A stretch of DNA of 64,000 nucleotides from Mycobacterium asiaticum (GTDB taxonomy: Bacteria > Actinomycetota > Actinomycetes > Mycobacteriales > Mycobacteriaceae). The DNA lies in the NCBI RefSeq assembly GCF_001673315.1, contig NZ_LZLQ01000010.1:1-64000 (forward strand), read 5' to 3'. The notes beneath the pieces are model-generated. The model did no database searches and was not told the DNA's origin. It worked only from the letters and a program-made list of their open reading frames with translations. A program made the position numbers and the translations under genes. Shown here one piece after another: positions 1 through 10,052 of the stretch (position 1 is its first letter; every line of letters begins with the position of its first letter).

Positions 1-918
1 CCCGCGACCGATCAACAACCCACCGGCTCCGCCGGCAGCACCGGACCCTGCCGCACCATCCACGCCCGGACCTACCAATAACCCGCCGCGACCGCCGTTG
101 CCGCCGGTTCCGCCATCACCGCCGTCACCCCCGTCACCACCGTTGACGCCGGCCGCACCCTGCAGACCGGCCGCACCAGCTCCACCGACACCGCCGTTGC
201 CGAACAGCGTGCCGGCGTTGCCGCCGTTGCCGCCGGTCCCCCCAGCGCCGCCGACCCCGCCGGCGCCGCCGTTCCCGAAGAGCCACCCGCCGGTCCCACC
301 GGTACCACCGTTAGCGCCGACCCCGCCGGGGCCGCCCGCTCCGCCGTTGCCGTTCAACCACCCGCCGGACCCACCGGCACCTCCGTTAGCTCCGGTGCCG
401 CCGGCGCCACCGATCCCGCCATTGCCGAACAACCCGGCCGCACCGCCGGGCCCGCCGGTTTGCCCGGGCGCCCCCGAACCGCCGTTGCCGCCATTACCCC
501 ACAGCAGCCCTCCGGCCCCACCGGCCTGCCCCGCCGCGCCATTGACACCATCACCGATCAGCGGACGCCCCAACAACAACTGGGTCGGCGCATTGATCGC
601 GTCCAACACCGCTTGCTCGAAAGTCTGGAACGGCGATGCATTCACCGCCTCTGCGCTCGCGTACGTGCTCGCGCCAGCGGTCAGAGCTCGCACGAACTGC
701 TCATGAAACACCGATGCCTGCGCACTCAACGACCGGTACTCCTGCGCGTGCGTACCGAACAAAGCCGCAATCGCGGCGGACACCTCGTCACTGGCAGCCG
801 CCAACACCCGCGTCGTGGGGCCCGCCGCCGCCGCATTGGCGGCACCGATCGCCGATCCGATGCCAGCTAGGTCCGTTGCCGCAGCAGCCATGATTTCCGG
901 GGCCACCATCAGTGACAT
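1..918 (-). CDS. PE_PGRS family protein, 3' end outside window
   Basis: Read on the minus strand from ATG at 918 the protein begins [19 protein letters not shown] and continues as a typical PE domain of about 100 residues, including the family-like stretch [13 protein letters not shown] at the junction, then a glycine/alanine-rich PGRS domain with many GGNGG and GGAGG repeats. The frame stays open to base 1, so the C-terminus lies outside the window; 306 codons are visible. A purine-rich stretch (AGGAAAAGGACGGGG) precedes the start codon. PE domains are known to direct type VII (ESX-5) secretion to the cell surface; the role of this member cannot be told. The dense GC repeats give many spurious frames on the other strand. 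Confidence 0.9.
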   Translation of the reverse strand, partial: MSLMVAPEIMAAAATDLAGIGSAIGAANAAAAGPTTRVLAAASDEVSAAIAALFGTHAQEYRSLSAQASVFHEQFVRALTAGASTYASAEAVNASPFQTFEQAVLDAINAPTQLLLGRPLIGDGVNGAAGQAGGAGGLLWGNGGNGGSGAPGQTGGPGGAAGLFGNGGIGGAGGTGANGGAGGSGGWLNGNGGAGGPGGVGANGGTGGTGGWLFGNGGAGGVGGAGGTGGNGGNAGTLFGNGGVGGAGAAGLQGAAGVNGGDGGDGGDGGTGGNGGRGGLLVGPGVDGAAGSGAAGGAGGLLIGRG

Positions 919-1240
919 GACGTTTTCTCGCCCCGTCCTTTTCCTGAGCAGATCCCGCGATCACGGGCTGTCACGCAGTCGATGCTGCGGCGGCCGTGGG
1001 TGGCGCCCTGATCGATAGGTGTCAACCGCGACCCTGACGATTCTGCGTGTCATCTATATGGAATGAGCAGGGCATTATCGCCAACGTTTTCAAATTCTTT
1101 CGTGCACGTTGCACAATGCATACGCTGCGGGCACGGAGGACGTGGGCCTCCTCGGAAGCCGAGGACGCAGGGGCGCTATCGAACGACACCTCAGCTGCGA
1201 CAGGCTGCGCCCTGAGTAACGATCCCGCCGTGCGGCCAAG
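919..1240. other. Intergenic region between PE_PGRS and mfpA
   Basis: This stretch separates the PE_PGRS start (918) from the mfpA stop (1241). It must carry the PE_PGRS promoter, since that gene reads leftward from 918. I see no convincing coding frame; the short plus-strand frames lack a ribosome binding site and family resemblance. No clear hairpin terminator for the mfpA operon was found. Confidence 0.5.
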
Positions 1241-1789
1241 CTAGGCATCCAACCGCAGCCCGTGCGCCATCGCGAAGGCCATGGCTTGGGGCACGTCGAC
1301 GCGCGCACCGGTCACCGACGCGCTAGTCCACAGCGTGGCGTCGGCGAGGGCGCCGCGCAGGTCGGCCCCCTCCAGACGGGCACCCGTGGCCCGTGCGCCG
1401 CGCAGGTCGGCGTTGCGCAGCACGCTCTTGCGCAGGTCCGCCCCCACCAGGCTGGTCTCGCGCAGCCGACACCCGCTCAGGTCGACTGAACGTAGGTCGT
1501 TTCCGCCGAGCACCGCGAGCGTGAAATCCACCTCGTCCAGCGTCACCGGCCGCAGCCGGCAGTCCACGAACACCGATCCGAGCAGGCTGCATTGCGCGAA
1601 AGTGCTGTGCCACAAGGTGGTTCGGGTGAACGAGCAATTGCGGAACGCCGATCCGCGGTGCTGGGATTCGGCCAGATTGACCCCGCTGAAGTCGCACTCG
1701 GTGAACACGACGCGCTCGGTCCGCAGCCCGCTGAAGTCCTCGTCGCGAAAGTCTTCACCGGTGAATTCGCGGTCCGCCCAGTCCTGCAA
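1241..1789 (-). CDS. mfpA: Pentapeptide repeat protein MfpA
   Basis: 182 residues made almost entirely of pentapeptide repeats of the A(D/N)LXX type, for example ADLRKSVLRNADLRGARATG, which fold as a right-handed quadrilateral beta-helix. Length and sequence match mycobacterial MfpA (Rv3361c, 183 aa). The known protein is a DNA mimic that binds DNA gyrase and lowers fluoroquinolone susceptibility; the helix copies the shape and charge of B-DNA. It is the last gene of a five-gene conservon, starting four bases after the stop of the GTPase gene mfpB, which is reported to modulate MfpA. The start ATG at 1789 gives MQDWADREFTG, in register with the known protein. Identification is firm. Confidence 0.95.
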   Translation of the reverse strand: MQDWADREFTGEDFRDEDFSGLRTERVVFTECDFSGVNLAESQHRGSAFRNCSFTRTTLWHSTFAQCSLLGSVFVDCRLRPVTLDEVDFTLAVLGGNDLRSVDLSGCRLRETSLVGADLRKSVLRNADLRGARATGARLEGADLRGALADATLWTSASVTGARVDVPQAMAFAMAHGLRLDA

Positions 1790-1793
1790 CGAA

Positions 1794-2381
1794 TCAGGTA
1801 CTCGCCAGGCCGGCCAGCGCGTACTCGCTCACTGCAATCAGCGCATCGGTGGCAGAGCGGCGGTCGCGCGCGTCGACGCTGATGACGGGGATGTGCTCGG
1901 GCAGCGTCAGAGCTTTGCGCACCTCACCCACCGGGTACCGGGGGGCGCCGTCGAACTCGTTCACCGCGACCAGGAACGGCAATCGGCGGTGTTCGAAGAA
2001 GTCGACCGCGGCGAAGCTGTCCTGCAGTCGCCGCAGGTCCACCAGGACGATCGCGCCGATCGCGCCGCGCACCAAGTCGTCCCACATGAACCAGAAGCGG
2101 CGCTGCCCGGGTGTGCCGAACAGGTAGAGCACCAGATCCTGCGCCAGGGTGATCCGGCCGAAGTCCATCGCGACCGTGGTGGTGCGCTTGTCGGGGGTGG
2201 CTTCAAGCATGTCGACGCCCGCCGACGCGTCGGTGACCATCGCCTCGGTACGCAGCGGCATGATCTCCGAGACCGCGCCGACGAACGTGGTCTTGCCGGC
2301 GCCGAAGCCGCCTGCGATGACGATCTTCGTCGAGGCGGTGTCGTGCGCTTCAGAGCCATGCTCAGAGGGCGCGTAGGCCAC
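1794..2381 (-). CDS. mfpB: Conservon small GTPase MfpB (CvnD-type)
   Basis: 195-residue Ras-like GTP-binding protein. Visible motifs are a P-loop GGFGAGKTT near residue 24, switch II LFGTPGQRRF near residue 88, and NEFD in place of the usual NKxD base-specificity motif. This is the ATP/GTP-binding protein found in actinobacterial conservons (Rv3362c type). The start overlaps the end of the DUF742 gene by 20 bp and the stop lies just before mfpA, so the genes are co-transcribed and probably translationally coupled. Known work on mycobacterial MfpB links its nucleotide state to MfpA action on gyrase; the membrane sensor kinase of the same operon is the likely upstream partner. Confidence 0.93.
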   Translation of the reverse strand: MAYAPSEHGSEAHDTASTKIVIAGGFGAGKTTFVGAVSEIMPLRTEAMVTDASAGVDMLEATPDKRTTTVAMDFGRITLAQDLVLYLFGTPGQRRFWFMWDDLVRGAIGAIVLVDLRRLQDSFAAVDFFEHRRLPFLVAVNEFDGAPRYPVGEVRKALTLPEHIPVISVDARDRRSATDALIAVSEYALAGLAST

Positions 2382-2742
2382 GCAGGGTCCTTCCTATGAG
2401 CTCCTGCCGCTCATCGCGGGTCGAACGGTCGGTCAAGGTCCTGTGCACCCGAAGGTAACCGGAGGTGACCAGATCACCGACCAAGACGCGCGCAACACCC
2501 ACCGGCAAATCCAGCCGGGCCGAGACTTCCGCGACCGACGGGCTGCTCACGCACAATCGGATGATCCGGCCCCGGGCGTCGTCGGCCGGCCACTGGTGAG
2601 CCAGCCCCGCCTGCAGCGTTTGCACCGGCGTTTCCAACGGAAGGTCGACGTCGGTGCCGGTCCGCCCGGCCGTCAAAGTGTACGGGCGGACCAGGTTCGG
2701 CGCGCGTTCGGCCGGTGTCAGTGCTGGGTCGCGTTGGTCCAT
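2362..2742 (-). CDS. DUF742 conservon protein (CvnC-type)
   Basis: 126-residue protein with the DUF742 pattern: N-terminal [12 protein letters not shown], then a winged-helix-like segment ([31 protein letters not shown]) and the tail [12 protein letters not shown]. Homologue of Rv3363c. Together with the roadblock protein and GTPase it forms the conserved conservon module downstream of a sensor kinase. It overlaps the roadblock gene by 25 bp and the GTPase gene by 20 bp. A DNA- or protein-binding role is inferred from the winged-helix look; no activity is established. Confidence 0.9.
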   Translation of the reverse strand: MDQRDPALTPAERAPNLVRPYTLTAGRTGTDVDLPLETPVQTLQAGLAHQWPADDARGRIIRLCVSSPSVAEVSARLDLPVGVARVLVGDLVTSGYLRVHRTLTDRSTRDERQELIGRTLRGLRAL

Positions 2743-3149
2743 CGCGGCTCGGACTCGGCACGGCGGGCGGACTGCACCACATTGCCCACCTGTTCGACAA
2801 GAATGGCCATCTCATAACCGATTTGACCGATGTCGCACGACGGCTGGGCCAGGGTGGCCAGATGCGAGCCGTCACCGACCCGCATCAGTAACAGGAAGCC
2901 GTTCTGCATCTCGACGACCGACTGCAGCACCTGTCCGCCCTCGAACAGTTGGGCCGCGCCGGTCGCGAGGCTGGCCAGCCCGGATGCCACCGCGGCCAAC
3001 TGATCCGCCCGTTCCCGCGGCAGGTGCTCACTGGCCGCGACCGGCAGCCCGTCGACCGACACCAACAACGCATGGGCCACGCCGGGGACCTCGCGGACAA
3101 ACTTCGACACCAGCCAGTCCAGCGGGCTGTACGACGACTGGACCGTCAT
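2718..3149 (-). CDS. Roadblock/LC7 domain protein (CvnB-type)
   Basis: 143 residues. A roadblock/LC7 fold is indicated by [20 protein letters not shown] followed by [13 protein letters not shown], the usual N-terminal helix-strand pattern, and ends in a basic tail. Homologue of Rv3364c. In conservons this protein partners the GTPase, like MglB with MglA, and a GTPase-activating or scaffold role is inferred. The ATG overlaps the stop of the sensor kinase gene by 4 bp, so translation is coupled. M. tuberculosis Rv3364c has also been reported as a secreted inhibitor of host cathepsin G; whether that applies here is unknown. Confidence 0.9.
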   Translation of the reverse strand: MTVQSSYSPLDWLVSKFVREVPGVAHALLVSVDGLPVAASEHLPRERADQLAAVASGLASLATGAAQLFEGGQVLQSVVEMQNGFLLLMRVGDGSHLATLAQPSCDIGQIGYEMAILVEQVGNVVQSARRAESEPRWTNATQH

Positions 3150-5845
3150 TGCTGCTCGGCTTCCTGACTGGACCGAGCGTGGGACCGCCCGGATCGCACG
3201 CCGTTCAAATGGTTCCCGATCGAGGCGCGCACGGCGTCGGGGTCGCGCCGCTGCTCATGGTGCTCGGCAGGATCGGCCGCGCCCGGCACCAGCCGCGCGC
3301 CGGGGGTCCGCATCGGCAGTCCGTGTTCGGTGCGTGCTTCGACGGGTTTCTCCGCGGCCTCGGCGGCCGCCGACCAGCCGCGGTCCCACACCGTCTGCCA
3401 GTCCAGGTCCGGACTTTGAGCGAGGTCTCGCGGGTCACCCATCATCTCTGCCAGCATCCGCTGATAGATGACGTCGTCGTCGGCCGGTCCGGACGGTGTG
3501 AGATCCGGCGCCTGCGGCTTGACGACGGGTTGCGCGGCGGGTTGGGCGGCGGATTGGGCGCCGGTCGGCCGCCGCGCGAAGAACGCCGAGGTGTCCGACG
3601 CGACCTTGCTGGCAGTAGGGCTGGCAGTAGGGGTCGCTGCGGGTTGCTGCGGCGCGGCGGGGGCCTCGTCCGGTGAACGCTTCTCCCACCACGGCGTCGG
3701 CAGCGGGCGCTTCTGCTTGGGCGGCTCTTCCGCTGCCGGGCCGGGGAGGCCGGTGATGCCGCTCGATCCGGGGCTGCGTTGCGGCAAGGACGTCACCGGT
3801 GTCCCGGCCTGCCGGCCACCGTCGTGCAGGGTCGCTCCCACGACGGCAGGGTCGGGTTCGGGTGGCCGGACGGCGAAGAACTGGCGCTGCGACGCCGCAG
3901 CTTGCGCGGCCGCCGCTTGTTCCTGACCCTCGACGAGCAGGCTCAACGGCAGGTAGACCTCTGCCGTCGTACCGGTGCCCGCTTCTCCGGCCGCCGGACC
4001 CCGCAGCCCCACCCGCATCCCGTGCCGGGCGGCGAGCCGGCCGACCACGAACAACCCCATGTGCCGGGCATTCTCGGGAGTCGGGTCGGGGGTGCCGTCC
4101 CGTTCCGACTGCAGCCGCATGTTCGCCATGCGGCGGTCGGAGTCGGTCATGCCGAGGCCGGCGTCGGTGATGCGCAGCAGCACTCCTCCCTCACTGCCGC
4201 GGACAGCCGAAACCTTTACCGGTGTCGTCGGCGGCGAGTACCGCAAGGCGTTGTCGATCAGCTCGGCGAGCAGGTGGATGACGCCGCCGGCAGCCCCGCC
4301 GAGCACCGTGCAATCGGCCACGGTCCCGATCTCAACGCGCCGGTAGTCCTCGACTTCGGACACCGCGGCGTTGATCACCGTCGGCAGCGCGACCGGCTCG
4401 CGCTGGTCCCGCGAGATCTGGGCACCGGCCAGCACCAATAGGTTGGCGCTGTTGCGGCGCAACCGCGCGGCCAAGTGATCCAAGCGGAACAAGTTGTCCA
4501 ACCGCTCGGGGTCCTCCTCGTTGCGCTCCAGCCGGTCGATCAGCGACAGCTGCTGGTCCACCAGGGAACGGCTGCGCCGCGACATGGTTTCGAACATGTC
4601 GTTGACCAACAGCCGCAGGCGCGCCTCGTCACCGGCCAGTAGCAGCGCCTGGGTGTGCAGTTCGTCGACGGCGTGGGCCACCTGACCGATTTCCTCGGTG
4701 GTGTACACCGGCAGCGGCTCGGGGATCGGCTCGGCGCCGGCCCGCACTCGGTCGATCTCATCCGCAAGATCGGTGTGGGCGACCTTGAGCGCGCCGTCGC
4801 GGAGCACCCGCAGCGGCTTGACCAGCGCACGCGCTACCAGCAGCACGGTCAGCAGCGCCAATGCGATGGCAGCCAGCGTCAAAACAGCGTCGCGGATGGC
4901 CGCGTCGCGCCGCGCAGCGGCCTGGTCGTGCACCGCCTGGGTCACCGATGCGGTGGTGTCGTCGACGATCCGGTCGGCGATGCCCTGGGTGGTGTGTATC
5001 GAGCGCAACAGGTCGGGGTTGTCGACGAGCACGCTGTCCGGGTTCGACATGATCGCCATCCGGGTCACCAGCTCTTGTTGCAACGTCTTTGCCTCCGCCG
5101 AGCCGGCTCCGAGCACCTCGCTCATGCCGAAGAGGGTGGACGGTTCGGTGCCGGCCAGCGTGATCATCGCGGTGCGCAACTGCGGGTCGGGAAGCTCGGC
5201 CCCGCGAGTAACCAGGATCTCTTGCAACGTCATTTGCCCACGGGCACCAACGGCCCGGCTCAGACCCGCTACCTGCGACCGGACCTGCTCGTTGTCGACG
5301 TGCACCGAGGCGTTGATCGCGTTCTCGGCGGTCAGCAGCAGCGGGGCATAGGTGGTGGCCCGGTCTCGCAACGGCAGGCCGTTGTCTGCCGACTTGTCCA
5401 GGAGTGCCTGGCCGCCATTGAGCAGGGTGTTGACGCCCGACCGGACGTCGGGGATGACGTCAGTGTCCGCAAGCCGCGTCTGCAACTCGTCCTTGCGGGC
5501 CGCGAAATTCTTCTTCGCTCCTTCCACGTCGCGCCCCGTCGAATTCGCCAGCAGCGCAACGTCCAGCGCGGACATGTATTTGGTGATCGCTGGGATCACG
5601 TCGGCCCGGGACGCGGCCAGTCGCAGGCCGCCAGAATTGGAGAATTCCTGCTCGACGCGCATGGCCCCGAATACCGTCGCCAGCACCAGCGGCACCAAAG
5701 CGATCGCGAACACCTTCCAGCGCACCGGCCAATTACGCAGCGACCAGGTGGGCGGACGCGTTGAACGCGGTGCCACCGATGGGGCGCCGGGGTCGTCGGG
5801 CGGGACCGCCGCGACCGGATTGGTCGGGCGGGCGAACATGGTCAC
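3146..5845 (-). CDS. Conservon sensor histidine kinase (CvnA-type, nitrate/nitrite-sensor domain)
   Basis: 899-residue membrane kinase homologous to Rv3365c. It has a short cytoplasmic N-terminus, TM1 ([17 protein letters not shown] near residue 47), a long extracytoplasmic sensor region of about 250 residues, TM2 ([22 protein letters not shown] near 320), a HAMP-like stretch, then a dimerisation region ([19 protein letters not shown]) and an HATPase_c domain with the N box [12 protein letters not shown] and G1 box [12 protein letters not shown]. Kinases of this class lack a classical phospho-accepting His box. The C-terminal 250 residues are proline/alanine-rich linker. It begins with GTG at 5845 and is the first gene of the mfpA operon; no cognate response regulator lies nearby. 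Confidence 0.92.
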   Translation of the reverse strand: MTMFARPTNPVAAVPPDDPGAPSVAPRSTRPPTWSLRNWPVRWKVFAIALVPLVLATVFGAMRVEQEFSNSGGLRLAASRADVIPAITKYMSALDVALLANSTGRDVEGAKKNFAARKDELQTRLADTDVIPDVRSGVNTLLNGGQALLDKSADNGLPLRDRATTYAPLLLTAENAINASVHVDNEQVRSQVAGLSRAVGARGQMTLQEILVTRGAELPDPQLRTAMITLAGTEPSTLFGMSEVLGAGSAEAKTLQQELVTRMAIMSNPDSVLVDNPDLLRSIHTTQGIADRIVDDTTASVTQAVHDQAAARRDAAIRDAVLTLAAIALALLTVLLVARALVKPLRVLRDGALKVAHTDLADEIDRVRAGAEPIPEPLPVYTTEEIGQVAHAVDELHTQALLLAGDEARLRLLVNDMFETMSRRSRSLVDQQLSLIDRLERNEEDPERLDNLFRLDHLAARLRRNSANLLVLAGAQISRDQREPVALPTVINAAVSEVEDYRRVEIGTVADCTVLGGAAGGVIHLLAELIDNALRYSPPTTPVKVSAVRGSEGGVLLRITDAGLGMTDSDRRMANMRLQSERDGTPDPTPENARHMGLFVVGRLAARHGMRVGLRGPAAGEAGTGTTAEVYLPLSLLVEGQEQAAAAQAAASQRQFFAVRPPEPDPAVVGATLHDGGRQAGTPVTSLPQRSPGSSGITGLPGPAAEEPPKQKRPLPTPWWEKRSPDEAPAAPQQPAATPTASPTASKVASDTSAFFARRPTGAQSAAQPAAQPVVKPQAPDLTPSGPADDDVIYQRMLAEMMGDPRDLAQSPDLDWQTVWDRGWSAAAEAAEKPVEARTEHGLPMRTPGARLVPGAADPAEHHEQRRDPDAVRASIGNHLNGVRSGRSHARSSQEAEQQ

Positions 5846-6070
5846 GTATGCACGGCCGTACCGCCGGCCGCGTGAAACGAGAGGCTCATCAAACTTCCTG
5901 CTGCTTTATTTCGCCCGCCCCGGCAGATGGCCGCGAACGTAACTGCCTGGCAATCCGACGAGTATGACACCACGTAGCCGAGGTCTCCATAATTGTTACT
6001 GAGTAGATAAGGTCCGCTCTCGCGAGCGGGCCGACCGGCACGGCCTTCGGCAAACTTTCCAGCGGTGCGC

Positions 6071-6676
6071 CTAGGACGGTCGAAGAATTGCGACGAGGAA
6101 GTCGGAGTCGTCAGAGAACGGCCGCACGTCCCAGGTGGACAGCAGCAGATCCGGCGCGAATCGAGCTTGGGCGGCGTGGTCGAGGAACTCGTCGAATCGG
6201 TATCCCCGATTGGCGCCGAACCCGATAACCGCCCGGCCGTCGTCGGCCAGGTGGGCACGCAGCCGCCCCAACACCTGAACCCGGGTACTGGGCGCGAGGA
6301 ACGTCATCACGTTCCCGGCCGAGACGATGACGTCGAATGGTTCGGCGACGCCCCGCGCAGGCAGGTCGAGTTCGGCGAGGTCGCCGACCAGCCAGTGCGC
6401 ACCGGGATAGTCCTGTTCAGCCGCCTCGATCAGCGCCGGGTCGACGTCCACCCCCACGACGTGATGCCCTGCCGCAACCAGATGCCCGCCCAACCGGCCG
6501 GGGCCGCAGCCGGCATCCAGGATCCGGGAGTGGCGCCGTGCCAGCGCGTCGACGAGTCGAGCCTCACCGGCCAGGTCGTCGCCGGCGCGGGCCATCGAAC
6601 GGAAGCGTTCGATGTACCAGTGCGAATGTCCCGGATCGGCTGCGACCTTTTGCATCCAGAGGCTCTGTTCGACCAT
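6071..6676 (-). CDS. Class I SAM-dependent methyltransferase
   Basis: About 201 residues from ATG at 6676 (MVEQSLWMQKVAADPGHSHW). Motif I ILDAGCGPGRLGGHL, the acidic post-I residue in VVGVDVDP, and a motif IV-like stretch FDVIVSAGNVMTF mark a Rossmann methyltransferase of the small soluble type. The substrate is unknown. It is divergent from trmL, whose start is 56 bp away, so the two share a promoter region. An in-frame ATG at 6739 would add 21 unlikely residues and overlap trmL, so the downstream ATG is preferred. Confidence 0.85.
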   Translation of the reverse strand: MVEQSLWMQKVAADPGHSHWYIERFRSMARAGDDLAGEARLVDALARRHSRILDAGCGPGRLGGHLVAAGHHVVGVDVDPALIEAAEQDYPGAHWLVGDLAELDLPARGVAEPFDVIVSAGNVMTFLAPSTRVQVLGRLRAHLADDGRAVIGFGANRGYRFDEFLDHAAQARFAPDLLLSTWDVRPFSDDSDFLVAILRPS

Positions 6677-6732
6677 AGGGACATTCTCACAAGCGCAGTC
6701 GCAAGCGCGAAAGGCCCAGCGACACCGGGAGA

Positions 6733-7206
6733 ATGTCACTTGTGTTCAGGCTGCTGTTTCATTCACCTCGCATCGCGCCCAACACGGGCAATGCCATTCG
6801 CACGGCGGCGGCCACCGGATGCGAGTTGCACCTGGTCGAACCGCTGGGCTTCGACCTGTCCGAGCCCAAGCTGCGGCGCGCCGGTCTGGACTATCACGAC
6901 CTTGCCTCCGTGACCGTGCATGCGTCGCTCGACGACGCGTGGGCGGCATTGGCGCCGGCGCGGGTGTTCGCGTTCACCGCCCAAGCCACCGCACAGTTCG
7001 CCGACGTCGAATACCGACCCAGCGACGTGCTGATGTTCGGTCCGGAACCCACCGGACTGGACCCTGTCACCCTCGCCGACCCGCACATCACCCGCCAGGT
7101 GCGCATTCCGATGCTGGCGGGCCGGCGCTCGTTGAATCTGTCCAACGCCGCGGCGGTCGCGGTTTACGAAGCTTGGCGGCAGCAAGGTTATTCGGGCTCG
7201 GTGTGA
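6733..7206 (+). CDS. trmL: tRNA (cytidine(34)-2'-O)-methyltransferase, TrmL/SpoU family
   Basis: 157-residue SPOUT-class protein. Family motifs are [13 protein letters not shown] near residue 18, the SAM-binding FGPEPTGL near residue 101, and the knot motif [22 protein letters not shown] at the C-terminus. Length equals E. coli TrmL (157 aa) and the Rv3366 (spoU) homologue. It is predicted to 2'-O-methylate the wobble base of certain leucine tRNAs. The gene is followed by a strong hairpin terminator at 7236-7266, so it is probably monocistronic. Confidence 0.93.
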   Translation: MSLVFRLLFHSPRIAPNTGNAIRTAAATGCELHLVEPLGFDLSEPKLRRAGLDYHDLASVTVHASLDDAWAALAPARVFAFTAQATAQFADVEYRPSDVLMFGPEPTGLDPVTLADPHITRQVRIPMLAGRRSLNLSNAAAVAVYEAWRQQGYSGSV

Positions 7207-7235
7207 ATCACGGGTAAATCGCGGTGCAAATGCAG

Positions 7236-7266
7236 AAGCAGGCTCGCGAGAATCGCGAGCCTGCTT
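7236..7266. terminator. Perfect hairpin terminator after trmL
   Basis: A 14-bp perfect inverted repeat: AAGCAGGCTCGCGA (7236-7249), loop GAA, TCGCGAGCCTGCTT (7253-7266), followed by TCT. It lies 30 bp after the trmL stop. The U tail is short, as is usual for mycobacterial intrinsic terminators. Confidence 0.8.
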
Positions 7267-7600
7267 TCTACGGGGCATGTTCGGGGGGCAGGGGGAAAAA
7301 CATGCCGCAGTCTGTTGTCACGCGCGGGTCAATGAGTCTCCTTCGTAGTGACTTCTTCTCGATCAACCTTGTGTCTCTAGACTGCCCGACGTCACGCCCG
7401 AGCGCTGTCCCCCCACGGGGGATACCTCGGATGAATTCTGTGTCCTCCGATCGGGGGACATCCGCGCGGCGACCGCGCGCTAAGAACTTTGCATCAAGAT
7501 CGTGGCCTATTCCCATTTCTATGGACCGGATTCTCATTACACTGCGAAATTTAAAGCTCCGATATTTACGACGATGTCAATGGTTGCGGGAAGGACGACG
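7267..7600. other. Upstream region of the second PE_PGRS gene
   Basis: About 330 bp between the trmL terminator and the PE_PGRS start at 7601. It presumably carries that promoter. Short self-complementary stretches are visible (CCCCCCACGGGGG near 7410-7425; CCTCCGATCGGGGG near 7445), but no binding site I can name and no convincing coding frame. Confidence 0.4.
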
Positions 7601-9385
7601 ATGTCTTTTTTGGTGGCAGTGCCGGGGACCGTGGCGGCGGCAGCGGCAGATATGGCCGGGATCGGTTCGGCGCTGAACGCAGCGACTTCGGCCGCGTCAG
7701 CACAAACAACCGGATTGCTTGCTGCCGGCACCGACGAGGTGTCGTCGGCCATCGCGTCGCTCTTTTCTGGTCACGCTCTTGCCTATCAACAGGTCGCCGC
7801 GCAGATGTCCACGTTCCATGAACAGTTCGAGCGGACGTTGAATGCCGGCGCTGGCGCCTATGCGAGCGCCGAGGCCGCCAATGCTGCTGTGCTCGACGCG
7901 ATCAATGCGCCCACCCGGGCATTGCTGGGGCGACCGCTGATTGGCGACGGGGCGGCCGGCACCGCTGCCAACCCGCAGGGGCAGGCCGGCGGCTTGTTAT
8001 ACGGCAACGGCGGTGCCGGTTACACCAGCACGACAGCCGGCATCGCAGGCGGACGCGGCGGAAACGCAGGCTTGTTCGGCAACGGTGGAATCGGTGGCGG
8101 CGGCGGAGCAGGCGCGGCTGGTGGAGCCGGCGGTAGCGGTGGGTGGCTTTACGGCAACGGTGGCGGCGGCGGCACCGGTGGCAATGCGGTGGTGGCCGGT
8201 GGCAACGGTGGAAACGGGGGCATTGGTGGCGGCGCCGGGCTTTGGGGATCCGGAGGCGCCGGGGGGATCGGCGGCAACGGTCTGGCGGGGGCACACGGAG
8301 TCAATCCCACCCCGATCACCGACCCTGCCCTCGACGGGGCTGCCGGCGCGAGCAACGTGCCGGTTTTCCCTGAAAACCCACACGTCGCCGTTATAGGCGA
8401 GCCCGGTCACAACGGGTTATCCGGAGCCCCCGGCGTCAATGGCGGAAATGGCGGCGCAGGCGGGAACGCCAATGCTTTCGTAAATGAAACCTCGGGCGGC
8501 ATTGGTGCCCGCGGCGGAGATGGCGGTGTTGGCGGTTACGGTGGCGCGAATGGCGGCGCAGGTGGGTCGGGCGGCGAGGCCGTGGTTAATTACGGTGGTG
8601 CCGGTGGCGGCCACGGCGGCAATGGTGGTGAGGGGGGGATGGGCACCGGCGGCCAAGCCGGCGGTGCCGGTGGCAGCGGCGGCGCAGGGGGACGTGGCGG
8701 CTGGCTGATCGGAGACGGCGGCAGCGGCGGTGCAGGCGGCAACGGGAGCTCCGGCGGCAATGGCGACATCGGCGGCAGCGGCGGGGCCGGTGGATTCAAC
8801 GGTGGCACCGACGGTTACGGCGCCGCCTCCATCTCCTCCAGCGCCATAGCAGGAGCCGGTGGTGACGGCGGCAACGGAGGCCGCGGCGGTACAGGTGGGC
8901 ACGGCGGCGCCGCCGGGGCCGGTGGTGACGGGGGCGCTAGCGGGTGGCTGATGGGTAATGGCGGCAACGGAGGCCACGGCGGCAGCGGAGGCTCGGGCGG
9001 AATCGGCGGTACGGGCGGACTTGGCGCCGACGGTGCCGCGGGCGGAAATGCAACCAGCCAGGCGACCCTGGGCCCCGGGGCCCAGGCTGGTCACGGCGGC
9101 GATGGCGGCGACGCCGGTTATGGCGGCACTGGCGGGGACGCTGCTGACGGTGGTCGCGGGGGCGCCGGCGGTCGCGGTGGGTTGCTGAGCGGTCAGCAGG
9201 GGACTTCTGGCGCCGGTGGCGGAGGCGGCAGTGGCGGCGACGGCGGCACCCATGGCGTCTTCGGCAGCGGCGGCGCGGGCGGCAAAGCTGTGGGCTCGAC
9301 GCCGGTGAACGGCACCCAAGGCGACCCCGGCCAAGGGGGCGATGCATTCAATGGCGCTCGCGGTAACGACGGCGCCCCGGGCTAG
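7601..9385 (+). CDS. PE_PGRS family protein
   Basis: 594 residues from ATG 7601 (MSFLVAVPGTVAAAAADMAG), preceded by GGGAAGGACG; an in-frame ATG at 7502 would add 33 residues unlike any PE protein. The PE domain covers residues 1-100 and includes the usual HEQFERTLNAGAGAYASAEA. It ends at [10 protein letters not shown]. The rest is PGRS: tandem GG(N/A)GG(A/H) repeats, broken around residues 225-275 by a non-repetitive insert (VNPTPITDPALDGAAGASNV and on). It occupies the position of PE_PGRS51 (Rv3367) beside the nitroreductase gene. A cell-envelope or secreted location via ESX-5 follows from the family. Confidence 0.92.
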   Translation: MSFLVAVPGTVAAAAADMAGIGSALNAATSAASAQTTGLLAAGTDEVSSAIASLFSGHALAYQQVAAQMSTFHEQFERTLNAGAGAYASAEAANAAVLDAINAPTRALLGRPLIGDGAAGTAANPQGQAGGLLYGNGGAGYTSTTAGIAGGRGGNAGLFGNGGIGGGGGAGAAGGAGGSGGWLYGNGGGGGTGGNAVVAGGNGGNGGIGGGAGLWGSGGAGGIGGNGLAGAHGVNPTPITDPALDGAAGASNVPVFPENPHVAVIGEPGHNGLSGAPGVNGGNGGAGGNANAFVNETSGGIGARGGDGGVGGYGGANGGAGGSGGEAVVNYGGAGGGHGGNGGEGGMGTGGQAGGAGGSGGAGGRGGWLIGDGGSGGAGGNGSSGGNGDIGGSGGAGGFNGGTDGYGAASISSSAIAGAGGDGGNGGRGGTGGHGGAAGAGGDGGASGWLMGNGGNGGHGGSGGSGGIGGTGGLGADGAAGGNATSQATLGPGAQAGHGGDGGDAGYGGTGGDAADGGRGGAGGRGGLLSGQQGTSGAGGGGGSGGDGGTHGVFGSGGAGGKAVGSTPVNGTQGDPGQGGDAFNGARGNDGAPG

Positions 9386-10030
9386 TTACCAGCTGTTCCA
9401 GTGCGTCAGCCTGTCGGCAGGCAGCCGCTTGGCCGGCCGGAAGTCGGTGCCCTTGGTGTAGGCGATCGGAAACAGACCACCCTGGCTGTACTCGTCGTAA
9501 GGGATGCCGAGCACGTCGGCCACCTTGCGTTCGCCGTCGCCCAGCAGATGCAGCGTGGTCCAGCAGGAACCCAGCCCGCGAGAACGCAGCGCCAGACAGA
9601 AGCTCCACACCGCCGGGAACAACGACGCCCAGAAGGACACCCCGCCCATCGGCGAGTTCTCCGCCCGGCCCAGGAGGCACGGGATCAGTAGCACCGGCGC
9701 CTCGTGCATGCGTTCGGCAAGATAGGTCGCCGAGTCGCGGACCTTGCCCATCCGCTCGCCGCGGGCGTCGCCTTCGCGGTAGTCGGGTGTGGGTGAGCTG
9801 AGGTAGCCACGGGCATTGGCCAGATAGATATCCCCGATCGCCTTCTTCTTCTCCGCGTCTTCGACGAAAACCCATTGCCAGCCTTGCGCATTGGAACCGG
9901 TAGGCGCCTGCAGCGCCAATTCCAGGCATTCCATCAGCACTTCCCGCGGCACTGGTTTGTCGAAGTCGAGACGTTTGCGGACCGACCGCGTGGTGGTCAG
10001 GACTTCGTCGACGGTCAGGTTGAGTGTCAT
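9386..10030 (-). CDS. Nitroreductase family FMN oxidoreductase
   Basis: 214 residues, matching Rv3368c in length and context. The N-terminal TTTRSVRKRLDF is the nitroreductase FMN phosphate-binding pattern (S-x-R), followed by ALQAPTGSNAQGWQWVFV, with Asn/Gln residues typical of the flavin site, and a C-terminal GDGERKVADVLGIPYDEY. The enzyme should use NAD(P)H to reduce a nitro or quinone substrate; the physiological substrate is unknown. It is divergent from the PPOX gene with only 22 bp between start codons. Its stop abuts the PE_PGRS stop (9385/9386) in a convergent arrangement. Confidence 0.9.
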   Translation of the reverse strand: MTLNLTVDEVLTTTRSVRKRLDFDKPVPREVLMECLELALQAPTGSNAQGWQWVFVEDAEKKKAIGDIYLANARGYLSSPTPDYREGDARGERMGKVRDSATYLAERMHEAPVLLIPCLLGRAENSPMGGVSFWASLFPAVWSFCLALRSRGLGSCWTTLHLLGDGERKVADVLGIPYDEYSQGGLFPIAYTKGTDFRPAKRLPADRLTHWNSW

Positions 10031-10052
10031 GTGTGGAGGCTACCGTTAAACC

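Noticed and set aside
98..706. Proline-rich plus-strand frame opposite the first PE_PGRS gene
   Set aside because: The complement of GGN repeats reads as PPx repeats; the minus-strand frame has a true PE domain and ribosome site.
1281..2399. 372-residue plus-strand frame opposite mfpA and mfpB
   Set aside because: Complementary-strand artefact of high-GC codon use; mfpA and mfpB have unmistakable motifs.
8417..9334. Long minus-strand frame opposite the second PE_PGRS gene
   Set aside because: Low-complexity shadow of PGRS repeats without family match or ribosome site.
7900..9380. CRISPR-like regular repeats
   Set aside because: The repeats are coding GGx triplets without spacers of constant length; they are PGRS repeats.
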